This document shows, piece after piece, positions 7,679 to 16,151 of a stretch of DNA of 43,305 nucleotides (position 1 is its first letter; each line of letters begins with the position of its first letter). Position numbers and translations under genes: made by a program. This DNA comes from an uncultured Eubacteriales bacterium. GTDB taxonomy: Bacteria > Bacillota > Clostridia > Christensenellales > Aristaeellaceae. Under the pieces are notes generated by a model that made no database searches, was not told where the DNA came from, and saw nothing but the letters and a program-made list of their open reading frames with translations. Where the stretch lies: the NCBI GenBank assembly GCA_902761755.1, contig CACWLP010000015.1, positions 1 through 43,305 of the forward strand. The letters are read 5' to 3'.

Positions 7679-9691
7679 TCAGTTCATGGCGATTTCGTCG
7701 GTGATACGGGCGAAGGCGGCCCGGGCGCTTTCCCGGACGGCGGCCCATTCCGCTTCCTGGCCGGGGGCGCGCAGCCATTTGAGGCATTGGCTGGTTTCCT
7801 CCAGCATCTGCACGTCGGCGCCCAGCGCCATGCCGGGGATCAGGGTGTCCCCGTGCTGGCGGGTGCCCAGGAAATCCCCGGGCCCCCGGAGCTCCAGATC
7901 CTTCTGGGCGATACGGAAGCCGTCGTTGGTTTCGCACAGGGTTTTCAGCCGTTCGTTGGGCGAAGCCATGAGGAAGCACCAGCTTTCCTCCGCCCCCCGG
8001 CCTACCCGGCCCCGGAGCTGATGCAGCTGGGACAGGCCGAACCGGTCCGCGTTCTCGATGACCATGACGGTGGCGCTGGGCACGTTGACCCCCACCTCGA
8101 TCACGGTGGTGGATACCAGCACGTCTATTTCCCCGGCGGAGAACTTCCGGATGGTTTCTTCCTTTTCCACAGGATCCTGGTCGCCGTAGGTGAGGCCCAG
8201 GCGCAGGTCCGCAAGGGGGCCCAGGGACAGTTCCGCATAGGCGTCCTGGGCGCTTCTCGCGTCGATTAATTCGCTTTCCTCCACCAGGGGGCAGACGATG
8301 TACGCCTGCCGCCCGGCGGCGGCCTGCTTCCGGATGAAATCGTACAGCCCGTCCCGCCTGTCCTCGGGGACGATCCGGGTCTTGACCGGGGTGCGGCCCG
8401 GGGGCAGCTCGTCCACCACGGACAGATCCAGATCCCCGTAGAGCACCAGGGCCAGGGTGCGGGGAATGGGGGTGGCGGAAAGCACCAGCTCGTTGGGCGC
8501 GGCCTCCGCTTTTTCGGCTTTTTTCGACAGCAGCCGCCGCTGACGCACGCCGAAGCGGTGCTGCTCGTCCGTCACCACCAGCCCCAGACGGCTGTATTCC
8601 ACGCTCTCGGAAATCAGGGCGTGGGTGCCGATGACGCACTGCCACCGGCCGGAAGAAATCATTTCCAGCGCCTCCCGGCGCTCCTTTGCCTTCATGCCGC
8701 CCACCAGCAGCCCGCAGGATACCCCCAGGGGCTCAAGGATCCGCCGGGCGCTTTCCAGGTGCTGCCGGGCCAGGATCTCCGTGGGGGCCATCAGGGCGCT
8801 CTGCCATCCGGCCCGGGCGGCAAGGTACATGGCGCCGAAGGCCAGGGCGGTCTTGCCGCAGCCCACGTCGCCCTGCACCATGCGGCCCATGGCGTGGGGG
8901 GCGGAAAGATCCGCGGCGATCTCGCCCAGCACCCGGGCCTGGGCGTTTGTGGGAGGAAAAGGCAGGGAAGCCCAGTAGCGCTTCACATCGTCCTCGTTTA
9001 CGCCGATCACGGCGCCCTTGGTCCGCTCGCCCCGCAAGGCCGCGGCCGCCGCCTGATACAGCAGCATCCCTTCAAAGGACACCCGGCGCAGCGCGATGGC
9101 CAGGCTTTCCTTGGTATCCGGGAAATGGGCCTGGCGCAGGGCAAAATTGCGCTCGCACAGGCCGTATTTCATGCGGAGGGATTCCGGCAGCGTTTCCGGG
9201 CAGCAGTCTTCCAATTGGGTGAGGGCCTGGCGGATCAGATCCCGCATGGTTTTGGGCGGCAGCCCGGCCAGCGTCCGGTACACGGGCAGGATGCCCCGCT
9301 CCTTCACGATCACGGGGCTGGCCATGCGGACGCGGCCCTGCTTGTCCCGGTCGATGCGGCCGTAGAGGGTGAGGGGGTCTTCCTTATGGATCTGGGTCTG
9401 CAGCCAGGGCTGATTGTACCATACCACGCTGAGGCCCCCGGTTTCGTCCAGCAGCCGCAGCGTCACGGCGGAAAGCCCCCGGAAACGGCTCAGCCGCGGC
9501 TCGGCCTTGGGCCAGCCGCTGACGCAGACCTCCATCCCGGGGGCGATGTCCTTGATGGGGAGAGAAACGGACGTATCCTGATACCGGGCGGGCAGGGTCA
9601 AAAGGAGGTCGGCGAGGGTATGCACCCCCGCCTTTTCCAGCGTATCCAGCCGGGCCTTGCCCAGCCCTTTCAAATCCCGCAGCGCCAGCAT
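7679..9691 (-). CDS. recG: ATP-dependent DNA helicase RecG
   Basis: RecG remodels stalled forks and branches Holliday junctions. The 670-residue protein shows the N-terminal helix-hairpin-like and wedge (OB) part (DLKGLGKARLDTLEKAGV, then a beta-rich region to about 200). Two helicase lobes follow, with Walker A GDVGCGKTALAF, motif II DEQHRFG, motif III LSATPIPRTLAL and motif VI QLRGRVGRG. The late LELRGPGDFLGTRQHG segment is the RecG-specific TRG-type region. It starts 6 bases after the glycosidase stop and is followed by addB, making a DNA-repair pair. Length is normal for the family. Confidence 0.96.
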   Translation of the reverse strand: MLALRDLKGLGKARLDTLEKAGVHTLADLLLTLPARYQDTSVSLPIKDIAPGMEVCVSGWPKAEPRLSRFRGLSAVTLRLLDETGGLSVVWYNQPWLQTQIHKEDPLTLYGRIDRDKQGRVRMASPVIVKERGILPVYRTLAGLPPKTMRDLIRQALTQLEDCCPETLPESLRMKYGLCERNFALRQAHFPDTKESLAIALRRVSFEGMLLYQAAAAALRGERTKGAVIGVNEDDVKRYWASLPFPPTNAQARVLGEIAADLSAPHAMGRMVQGDVGCGKTALAFGAMYLAARAGWQSALMAPTEILARQHLESARRILEPLGVSCGLLVGGMKAKERREALEMISSGRWQCVIGTHALISESVEYSRLGLVVTDEQHRFGVRQRRLLSKKAEKAEAAPNELVLSATPIPRTLALVLYGDLDLSVVDELPPGRTPVKTRIVPEDRRDGLYDFIRKQAAAGRQAYIVCPLVEESELIDARSAQDAYAELSLGPLADLRLGLTYGDQDPVEKEETIRKFSAGEIDVLVSTTVIEVGVNVPSATVMVIENADRFGLSQLHQLRGRVGRGAEESWCFLMASPNERLKTLCETNDGFRIAQKDLELRGPGDFLGTRQHGDTLIPGMALGADVQMLEETSQCLKWLRAPGQEAEWAAVRESARAAFARITDEIAMN

Positions 9692-9697
9692 GCCGGT

Positions 9698-11449
9698 TTA
9701 CCGCGTGATCTCGACGGTGATTTCCCCGTCCTCGGCGGGATTCCCGAACACGTCGGTGCCGCCCTCAATCCAGCGCTTGATCACCAGGGTGTCCGCGTCC
9801 CGGGCGGATACGGTGAGGCCGCCGGTCTGGAGGATGGGGCTCTGGCGGCGCTGCAGAAGGAGCGCGCGGATCTGCTCCTCCAGATCCCGGTCGCCGCCCG
9901 CCCAGGGGAAGGTGCCGCGGCAGAAGGGATCGGGCCCGCCCTGGGCCCCGCGCTCGTCGCCGTAATAGACGCAGGGGATGCCCGGCAGGGCGCACAGCAG
10001 CCGCATCATTTCCACATAGCGCTTCTTTCCCAGGGCGTATTCCTGGTCCGTCAGGCGCTTGCCCCGCCGGCTGGCGGGGGCGTATTCCTCAAAGGTGCGG
10101 CCGCAGAGGGTGTTGATGGAGCGCGCCCGGTCGTGGCTGCCGGCCAGGTTCATCAGGGAGTAATAGAAGGGCAGGGGATAATTTTCCTTCTGGCTCAGGA
10201 TCAGCCGGAGCAGGGCGTAGGCGTCCGATTTGCCGGTGAAAAAGTCGATGGCGGCGCTGCGCAGGGGATAATTCATCACGCTGTCCAGGGTGTCGCCCTG
10301 GCAGTAGCAGCGCATTTCCCCGTAGGCCACCTTATGGCTGGCGTCCTCCCACACCTCGCCCAGCACCACGGCGTCCGGGTCCTCCTTTTTCGCGGCGGTG
10401 CGGAGCTTGCGCAGGAAATCCATGGTGAGCTCGTCCGCCACATCCAGCCGCCAGCCGGAGGAGCCGTTTGCGATCCAGGAGCGCACCACGCCCCCCTCCC
10501 GGAACATGAAATCCTGGTAGGAGGGATCGTTCTTTTCCAATTCCGGCAGGGTGTGGAAGCCCCACCAGGCCTTGTAATCGTCCGGGTAGCGGATGAATTT
10601 GTACCAGGGATAATAGGGGGACTTGGTGGACTGGCAGGCGCCCACGGAAGGGAAGCGGCCGTAGCGGTTGAAATACACGCTGTCTTCCCCGGTGTGGCTG
10701 AACACCCCGTCCAGCATGACGCGGATGCCCAGTTTCTTCGCCGCGCTGCACAGGGCGGAAAAATCCGCGTTGGTGCCCAGGAGCGGGTCGATGCGCAGAT
10801 AATCGGCGGTGTCGTAGCGGTGATTGGAGCGGGCCTGGAAAATGGGGTTCAGGTACAGCACCGTAACTCCCAGGGAGGCCAGGTAGGGCAGCTTCTCCTG
10901 AATGCCCCTGAGGTCGCCGCCGAAGAAATCCCGGGCGCAGTTGTCGTCCCCGCCCTCGGGCATGAGGATGGGATCGTCCTCCCATTTTTCGTGATAGAAG
11001 CATTCCTCCCGGCGGGGGTGCTTTTCGCCGCTGGCAAAGAAGCGGTCGGGGAAGATCTGGTACATGACGCCGGTGCGCAGCCATTCGGGGGTCTTGTAGG
11101 CGGGATCGTACACGGTGATCTGCCAGGCGTGGGGATGGGGGGCGAAGTGGCCTTCCCCGCCCATGCCGTCCTGGGGGCCGCCGTAGGCGTATTCGTTGCC
11201 GTGGCCGTCCTTGGCCCGGAAATCGTACCAGCAGAGGATGGGAACGGCGGGCATTTTCACGGAAACGCTGTGCCAGCCGCCCAGCTCCCGGCGCATGGGG
11301 AACCATTTTTCGCTGCCGTCATAGAAACGCAGGGTCAGGGATGCGGCGTCGTCGGAGCAGCGGATGCGGAACATCACGCTTTCGCCGCAGGGAACGGCCC
11401 CGGCCGGCAGCCGGCACAGGGAAGAATAAGAATCATGATAAAGCTGCAT
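9698..11449 (-). CDS. GH13 alpha-glycosidase (neopullulanase/cyclomaltodextrinase type)
   Basis: This 583-residue enzyme probably hydrolyses alpha-glucan oligosaccharides such as maltodextrins or pullulan fragments. An N-terminal beta-sandwich (about 1-125) precedes the TIM barrel, which opens with GVMYQIFPDRFF. The GH13 regions are present: VMLDGVFSHTG, GWRLDVADEL with nucleophile D336, VVLGEVWED with acid/base E365, and LAGSHDRAR with D440. There is no signal peptide, so it acts in the cytoplasm on imported sugars. The start has AGGAGGAAGT upstream. It heads the minus-strand run; the next gene, recG, follows after 6 bases although the functions are unrelated. Confidence 0.92.
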   Translation of the reverse strand: MQLYHDSYSSLCRLPAGAVPCGESVMFRIRCSDDAASLTLRFYDGSEKWFPMRRELGGWHSVSVKMPAVPILCWYDFRAKDGHGNEYAYGGPQDGMGGEGHFAPHPHAWQITVYDPAYKTPEWLRTGVMYQIFPDRFFASGEKHPRREECFYHEKWEDDPILMPEGGDDNCARDFFGGDLRGIQEKLPYLASLGVTVLYLNPIFQARSNHRYDTADYLRIDPLLGTNADFSALCSAAKKLGIRVMLDGVFSHTGEDSVYFNRYGRFPSVGACQSTKSPYYPWYKFIRYPDDYKAWWGFHTLPELEKNDPSYQDFMFREGGVVRSWIANGSSGWRLDVADELTMDFLRKLRTAAKKEDPDAVVLGEVWEDASHKVAYGEMRCYCQGDTLDSVMNYPLRSAAIDFFTGKSDAYALLRLILSQKENYPLPFYYSLMNLAGSHDRARSINTLCGRTFEEYAPASRRGKRLTDQEYALGKKRYVEMMRLLCALPGIPCVYYGDERGAQGGPDPFCRGTFPWAGGDRDLEEQIRALLLQRRQSPILQTGGLTVSARDADTLVIKRWIEGGTDVFGNPAEDGEITVEITR

Positions 11450-11491
11450 ACTTCCTCCTCAAATTTGATGGAGAATCGGGATGATAGCATC

Positions 11492-11520
11492 ATTTTACCA
11501 TCTGCCCGGGCAAAAATCAA
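11492..11520 (-). promoter_or_regulatory. Promoter for the GH13-recG-addB run
   Basis: On the minus strand TTGATT (11520-11515) and TAAAAT (11497-11492) are separated by 17 bases and lie about 45 bases before the glycosidase ATG. This is the only good candidate upstream of the long leftward gene run. Confidence 0.55.
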
Positions 11521-11543
11521 TCGGCATTTGTCCGCGGCCCGGC

Positions 11544-11572
11544 TTTTCTTTTCGGCGGATGTGCGCTATAAT
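11544..11572 (+). promoter_or_regulatory. Promoter for the first secreted-protein gene
   Basis: A perfect TATAAT at 11567-11572 follows a weak -35 (TTTTCT at 11544) by 17 bases. It points right, away from the glycosidase promoter, toward the gene starting at 11662. Confidence 0.5.
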
Positions 11573-11661
11573 GGGATGAAACCGGGGCGGCCCATCTAAA
11601 AAACGCCGGAAGGAAAAGGCTGCCCAAGTACGCTGCGGCGATCAGGAAAGGAAGCGGACGC

Positions 11662-13086
11662 ATGGGCGAGAGGATGCGGAGAGGAATCGTGATCCTGCTG
11701 GCGTTTTTCTGCCTGGCGGCGCCTGCGATGAGCGAGGGGACCGGGATCGCGCTGACGGCGGAAATGCGCCTTACGGACGCGCCGGACATGGGCAAGGACG
11801 CCCTGGCGGCCGTGAACGGGCTGCTGGAGCGGCTCGCTTTTTCCGTGCAGGCCGGGGAGGACGCCGGGCGGATCGCAGTGCTTTCGGACGGGACGGAGAT
11901 CCTTTCCGCCGCGGTGCTCGGCGGGGATGGGTACACCCTGACGGCGTTCGGCCCGGAGGGGAACGCTTACCTGACCGCCCCCGGGGAAAAGGACGCGCTG
12001 ACGCTGCTGACAGGCGCGGGGGATAGGACGGATCTGCCGCCGGTGCTGGAATGGGCCGGGAGCTACCCCGCCCTGGCGGAAAAGCTGTTCGGCGTGCTGG
12101 AAAAAAACTGCGCGCCCCGGAATGAAAAACAAAGAACGTCCATTAAGAATACGGCCGGCTCGGCGTCCTTCGTCACCTATGCTTTCAAGGCGGACGCCCT
12201 GACGGACGAAATCTGGGAAGAGGTGCTGGAGGAAATCCTGCCCCTGCTGCGGGACACGCTGGGGGACCGGGAGGACCTGTACGAAAGCGCGGAAAGCGTG
12301 CTGGAGGAGCTGATTTTTTCCGGGGGATGCACCTTCAAGCGGTTTCTGGACAAGGACGGCGCCGACATGGGCATGCAGTTCACCGGCACGGCGTCCTGGC
12401 GGCGGGACAAGCGCAAGGTGACGCTGTTCTGCGGATACACCCCGGGCAAGGGCGGATATTTCAGCCTGCGGCTGCCCGCCGCGCGGGGGGACAACGATCT
12501 GCATATCGTGCTGGATTACGCGGAAGCGGCCCAGGGGGATACCCGGACGTGGACGCTGAGCGCGGCGTTTGACAGGACGTATGAGGGCGAAAAAACCGCG
12601 GCGAAGCTGGATGCGGCGCTCAAAAGCGTGGGCCGGGACGGCGGGGAAGACTGGACCGGCAGGATCGTATGCAGCCGCACGGAGAACAAGCGGCGCGTGG
12701 AATGGACGCTGACGCCCAGCCTGGCTTCCGACGGGGAAACGCTGACGGGCGCCGTGCGCTTTGCGCGGCAGGAAGGGAAGAAGGATCCCGTGAAGGGCGA
12801 AATCGCCCTGCAGATCCGGCGCGGCGCGGCGGCCGGTTTCCCGGATGAGGCGCCGGAAGACGCCCGGGACCTGCGCGGCATGCCGGAGGAGGAAGCCCGC
12901 GCCGCGGTGCAGGCGGAGTGGGCGAATCTTGCGCGCGCGGCGGCCCGGCTGATGAAGACGCTGCCGGAGGAGGACCGGGCGCTGATCACCCACGCCCTGC
13001 GCACGGAAACCTGGATGTACGGGCCGGATGCGTCCCCGCTGCCTGAGGGGGACGCATGGACGGTAAAGGAGGAAACGAAGGAATGA
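11662..13086 (+). CDS. Secreted protein of unknown function (474 aa)
   Basis: A Sec signal peptide is evident (MRRGIVILLAFFCLAAPAMSEG, probable cleavage near residue 25). The mature part is acidic and strand-rich, with runs of alternating hydrophobic residues and no recognised catalytic motif. I do not recognise a family. The region about 280-390 reads as repeated beta strands (for example RIVCSRTENKRRVEWTLTPS), suggesting a beta-sheet scaffold of the kind seen in lipid- or envelope-binding proteins; this is inference. The start has AGGAAAGGAAG upstream. The stop overlaps the ATG of the next secreted-protein gene (ATGA), so the two are translationally coupled and may work together. Confidence 0.78.
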   Translation: MGERMRRGIVILLAFFCLAAPAMSEGTGIALTAEMRLTDAPDMGKDALAAVNGLLERLAFSVQAGEDAGRIAVLSDGTEILSAAVLGGDGYTLTAFGPEGNAYLTAPGEKDALTLLTGAGDRTDLPPVLEWAGSYPALAEKLFGVLEKNCAPRNEKQRTSIKNTAGSASFVTYAFKADALTDEIWEEVLEEILPLLRDTLGDREDLYESAESVLEELIFSGGCTFKRFLDKDGADMGMQFTGTASWRRDKRKVTLFCGYTPGKGGYFSLRLPAARGDNDLHIVLDYAEAAQGDTRTWTLSAAFDRTYEGEKTAAKLDAALKSVGRDGGEDWTGRIVCSRTENKRRVEWTLTPSLASDGETLTGAVRFARQEGKKDPVKGEIALQIRRGAAAGFPDEAPEDARDLRGMPEEEARAAVQAEWANLARAAARLMKTLPEEDRALITHALRTETWMYGPDASPLPEGDAWTVKEETKE

Positions 13087-14528
13087 AAAGGCGGATCGCG
13101 TGCCTGATGGCCGCGGCGGTGCTGTTGCTTTCCGCCGCCCCCGCCCTGGCGGCGGATTATCCCCTGGAAGTGAAGCTGATCAAGCAGATCCAGCAGTCCG
13201 CGTACCGGGGCACGGTAGCGGTGCGGGCGGAGGGCGAAAGCGCGCTTTTCGGGGAAGAAGCGTGGGCGCTGATCCAAAAAACCGCGCCCCGGCTTTCCCT
13301 GCAGGTGGACCACAGCGTGCAGCGCGGGCACAGCCAGACCGTGGCGGAATTGCTGGTGGACGGCGCTTCCGCCGGCAGGACGGACCTGCGCTGCAACGGC
13401 GCGCTCTATGCCTTTGCCAGCGATCTGCTGGCGGGGGCGGGCGCCTTTTATGCCGTTCCCGCGGACTGGGATGCGGCGGAATGGCTGTCGGGGCTGACGG
13501 AGGAGGAAGGCGCCTGGCCGGCGGTCTGGCCCGTATTGCTTTCCGTGTACGGCGCGGACGGGGAATGGAACGCCCGGGCGGAAAAGCACTGGCAGGCCGT
13601 CGAAATGGAGGTGGAGCTCTGGCTGGGAGACCTGGTGCTCTACGATACGGGGAGCGCCGAGGACGGCACGGAGTATACGGAGCTTTCCTGCGTCATTCCC
13701 GATTGGGAAGTGAAGGAAGAGATCAAGCGGGTGCTGACGCTGATTTACCAGGACGGGGAGCTGCTGGGTTTGCTGCGGGAGATCTGCGGCGGCAGGGTGC
13801 AGCTTTATCTGCAGCCCGGCTGCCTGGACAGTCTCCTTAAGGCGGCGGACGCGCTGCCGCTTAACGGGGACGTGATCCTGGCGCGCAGGTTCGACGCCGC
13901 GGGGCAGCCTATGCTGGATACGGTGACGCTGCCGCTGGCGGGGGACGGGCCGGTGGAGAAGCTGGCCCTGACCGCGCGGCCCCGGGACGGGGGCAGGGAA
14001 ACGGCGGTTTCCTGCTTTTTCAGGGACGGCGGATGGGCGCGCGTCGCCTGGACGCCCCTTGCGGATGCGAAGTATGCGGGAGAGATTGAATATTCCGGGG
14101 CGGACGGAAACGGGCTGGCTTTGGGCTGGGACCTGAAATGGGAAATGGGCGAGGAAAGCTACAACCTGGCCACCGACAAATTTGAAAAGACGCTGAAAGG
14201 CGAAATGAACCTGCGTCCTCTGGACGGGAAGGCGTTTCCCGCGCAGCGGCTGACGGCGGAAGCGACGCTTATGTCCGGCAGCTCCCAGCAGTCCCCCACC
14301 CGGCTGGACGGGGCCCTGACCTGGGAAGACACGGAAAACGGCGGCCGGATCGTATTCACCCTGGAAAGCCGCACCGCGGCGCCCTTCGCCATTGAGGAAA
14401 TCCCCGAGGAGGAATGCGTGCGGCTGGACCGGGCGGATGCGGAAGAGACGCTGTCCCTGGCGGTCCGGTGGGGCGAAAGCGCCGAAGAGTGGCTGGAAAG
14501 AACGGCGCGGCTCCTTACGGAGGAATAA
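13083..14528 (+). CDS. Secreted protein of unknown function (481 aa)
   Basis: The protein starts MKRRIACLMAAAVLLLSAAP with cleavage likely after ALA (about residue 24). A strong AAAGGAGG precedes the ATG at 13083, which overlaps the upstream stop; an ATG nine codons earlier would spoil the signal peptide. The mature protein resembles its upstream neighbour in design (acidic, many amphipathic strands, length about 450) though not obviously in sequence. Late segments such as TRLDGALTWEDTENGGRIVF look like beta hairpins. No metal site, lipobox or sortase signal is visible. With the preceding gene it forms a two-gene operon of envelope or secreted proteins. Confidence 0.78.
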   Translation: MKRRIACLMAAAVLLLSAAPALAADYPLEVKLIKQIQQSAYRGTVAVRAEGESALFGEEAWALIQKTAPRLSLQVDHSVQRGHSQTVAELLVDGASAGRTDLRCNGALYAFASDLLAGAGAFYAVPADWDAAEWLSGLTEEEGAWPAVWPVLLSVYGADGEWNARAEKHWQAVEMEVELWLGDLVLYDTGSAEDGTEYTELSCVIPDWEVKEEIKRVLTLIYQDGELLGLLREICGGRVQLYLQPGCLDSLLKAADALPLNGDVILARRFDAAGQPMLDTVTLPLAGDGPVEKLALTARPRDGGRETAVSCFFRDGGWARVAWTPLADAKYAGEIEYSGADGNGLALGWDLKWEMGEESYNLATDKFEKTLKGEMNLRPLDGKAFPAQRLTAEATLMSGSSQQSPTRLDGALTWEDTENGGRIVFTLESRTAAPFAIEEIPEEECVRLDRADAEETLSLAVRWGESAEEWLERTARLLTEE

Positions 14529-14593
14529 AGGAAGCGTCTGTCCCAAATGTCGGGATCAATGTGTAAAAGATGGAATTTTTACGCTGAAACGCA

Positions 14594-14657
14594 TTGTTTT
14601 TTTCCCCGCGGTATGCTATCATATATCCCGTAAAAGACATTTGCTGCGGCAAATGTG
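14594..14657 (+). promoter_or_regulatory. Promoter and 5'-UTR hairpin for the 431-aa secreted protein
   Basis: TTGTTT (14594-14599) and TATCAT (14617-14622) are spaced by 17 bases. The transcribed leader contains a perfect 8-bp hairpin, ACATTTGC-TGCG-GCAAATGT (14638-14657). It ends just before the ribosome binding site and could stabilise the mRNA 5' end. Confidence 0.6.
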
Positions 14658-14680
14658 AGTAAGAAAGGAGAAACCGTATT

Positions 14681-15976
14681 ATGAAGAAACTGCTTGCCTT
14701 GCTGCTGGCGCTGCTGCTGGCGACGAGCTGCGTATCCGCCCTGGCTGCGATGCCGGATCTGGAAAACGGCGTGACCGTGGCGGCTGCGATGAACTTTGAC
14801 GCCGAAGCCGTCATGGCCCTGGCTACTCAGGCCGGCGAAGACTTTAGCGATTTCCCCGAGGAAGCGATGACGGCCGCCTTCGGCATCATCAACAACCTGG
14901 GCGTGAAGGCCGCCGTCAAGGGCACCGACGCCCAGATCGACCTGCTGCTGAAGGACGCTTCCGTGCTCGCGCTGAACCTGGGCGTGAATGAAAGCGGCAT
15001 CGTGGTGACCTGCGACGCCATCCCCAACTACGCTTTCACCATTTCCGCCGAAACCATCCAGCAGCTGATGACCCAGATCGCCGAAGCCATGCCCAAGGGC
15101 CTGGACGGCATCGATCCCGAAGCCCTGGGCGAAGCCATCGGCAGCCGCCTGGGCGCGCTGATCCAGGAAGTGCTCGCCAAGGCCGGCGAAACCGAAACCG
15201 GCAGCTTCAGCGTGGACGGCATGGATTTCAACGCCAGGATCCCCCTGAACATCACCACCAAGGAACTGGCCCTGCTGACCATGAACTTCGTGAAGGACGT
15301 GCTGAATGACCCGGCTTTCGCTCCTGTCCTGGGCATGATCGGCGATCAGCTGAACCTGGGCGACCTGGACGAAGCGATCCAGGAGCTGGAAACCCTGGAC
15401 GAAGCCCAGATGCCCGTCACCGAAGCCTTCGTTTACGGCCAGCTGGACGAAGCCGGCAACGCCAACAGCATCTACGTCGCCATTGACATCAGCCAGAACG
15501 GCCAAACCATCGCCACCCGCGGCGGCATGGTGGGCAACCACATCCTGGGCAGCGTGAAGGTCCTGGACCAGGGCTCCTTCAAGCTGGATGCCGAAATCAA
15601 GGACAACGGCGCCAACGTGGCGTTCACCGTGGAAGCGCAGGGCATGACCGCCCTGGCGACCCTGGATGCTGCTGCCCGCGCCGACGGCGGCGTTGACCTG
15701 CGCGGCGATATCTCCCTGAACGGCAGCGCTCCGCTGTTCACCGGCTATCTGTCCGTGGTGCCCGGCGCCGAGATCGCTGCTCCCGCTTCCGCGGAAGGCA
15801 AGATCTGCATCGCGCTGGAAGACCTGATGAACAACGACAGCGAAGCCACCCAGAACGCCATGACCGCTCTGCAGAGCGCGGCCATCGTGATCATGGGCAA
15901 GGCCATGCAGGTGATGCCCGACGAATTCAACGTCATCATGACCATGGTCAACGGCGGTCAGGCTCAGATGTACTGA
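14681..15976 (+). CDS. Secreted protein of unknown function, paralogue A (431 aa)
   Basis: The signal peptide is MKKLLALLLALLLATSCVSA with a cleavage site near SALAA; a cysteine inside it does not form a good lipobox. AGAAAGGAG lies ahead of the ATG. The protein is a paralogue of the gene at 16152: both share the order of a hydrophobic N-terminal strand, a (V/I)CDxIPxYAFxxSAET motif, a (S)VDGxxFNxRIPxNIT motif and a C-terminal QxMPxExNxIM helix. Codon choice is much more biased (AAG, GAA, CTG, GCC) than in the neighbouring 11662 and 13083 genes, suggesting high expression. It has its own promoter and terminator. Function unknown; an abundant cell-surface or secreted protein is the best inference. 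Confidence 0.82.
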   Translation: MKKLLALLLALLLATSCVSALAAMPDLENGVTVAAAMNFDAEAVMALATQAGEDFSDFPEEAMTAAFGIINNLGVKAAVKGTDAQIDLLLKDASVLALNLGVNESGIVVTCDAIPNYAFTISAETIQQLMTQIAEAMPKGLDGIDPEALGEAIGSRLGALIQEVLAKAGETETGSFSVDGMDFNARIPLNITTKELALLTMNFVKDVLNDPAFAPVLGMIGDQLNLGDLDEAIQELETLDEAQMPVTEAFVYGQLDEAGNANSIYVAIDISQNGQTIATRGGMVGNHILGSVKVLDQGSFKLDAEIKDNGANVAFTVEAQGMTALATLDAAARADGGVDLRGDISLNGSAPLFTGYLSVVPGAEIAAPASAEGKICIALEDLMNNDSEATQNAMTALQSAAIVIMGKAMQVMPDEFNVIMTMVNGGQAQMY

Positions 15977-16000
15977 TTTTACGCAAGAACCCGATTCCTT

Positions 16001-16031
16001 CGCCGCCCGGCTCAGCCGGGCGGCGTTTTTT
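16001..16031 (+). terminator. Rho-independent terminator after paralogue A
   Basis: CGCCGCCCGGCT-CAGCCGGGCGGCG forms a long GC stem ending at 16025, followed by six Ts. It lies 25 bases after the stop codon. Confidence 0.88.
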
Positions 16032-16053
16032 ACGCAAACAGGCCGGATGGGGA

Positions 16054-16082
16054 TTGATGTTTTGTCCGTTTTATGCTATAAT
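16054..16082 (+). promoter_or_regulatory. Promoter for paralogue B
   Basis: TTGATG (16054-16059) and a perfect TATAAT (16077-16082) are separated by 17 bases, about 70 bases before the start codon at 16152. Confidence 0.72.
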
Positions 16083-16151
16083 ATCCACAATTCCCATTCG
16101 CGGTGCGGAAGTGAAGACGCGAATGATACGCAGAAAGGAGCCTTTTCCATT

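Noticed and set aside
8558-11599. A 1013-codon plus-strand open frame opposite recG and the glycosidase
   Set aside because: It is antisense to two genes with complete motifs and normal lengths, and reads as Gly/His/Pro/Gln-rich sequence, the usual mirror of GC-rich codons. No ribosome binding site or family signal.
13100-13840. An alternative 246-codon frame inside the 481-aa secreted protein gene
   Set aside because: Same-strand shadow in another frame, Arg/Gly-rich, with no ribosome binding site; the frame in use has a signal peptide and a strong AGGAGG.
16047-16151. A longer N-terminus for secreted paralogue B
   Set aside because: The extra 35 codons cover the -10 region and leader and would bury the signal peptide; the ATG at 16152 has AGAAAGGAG.
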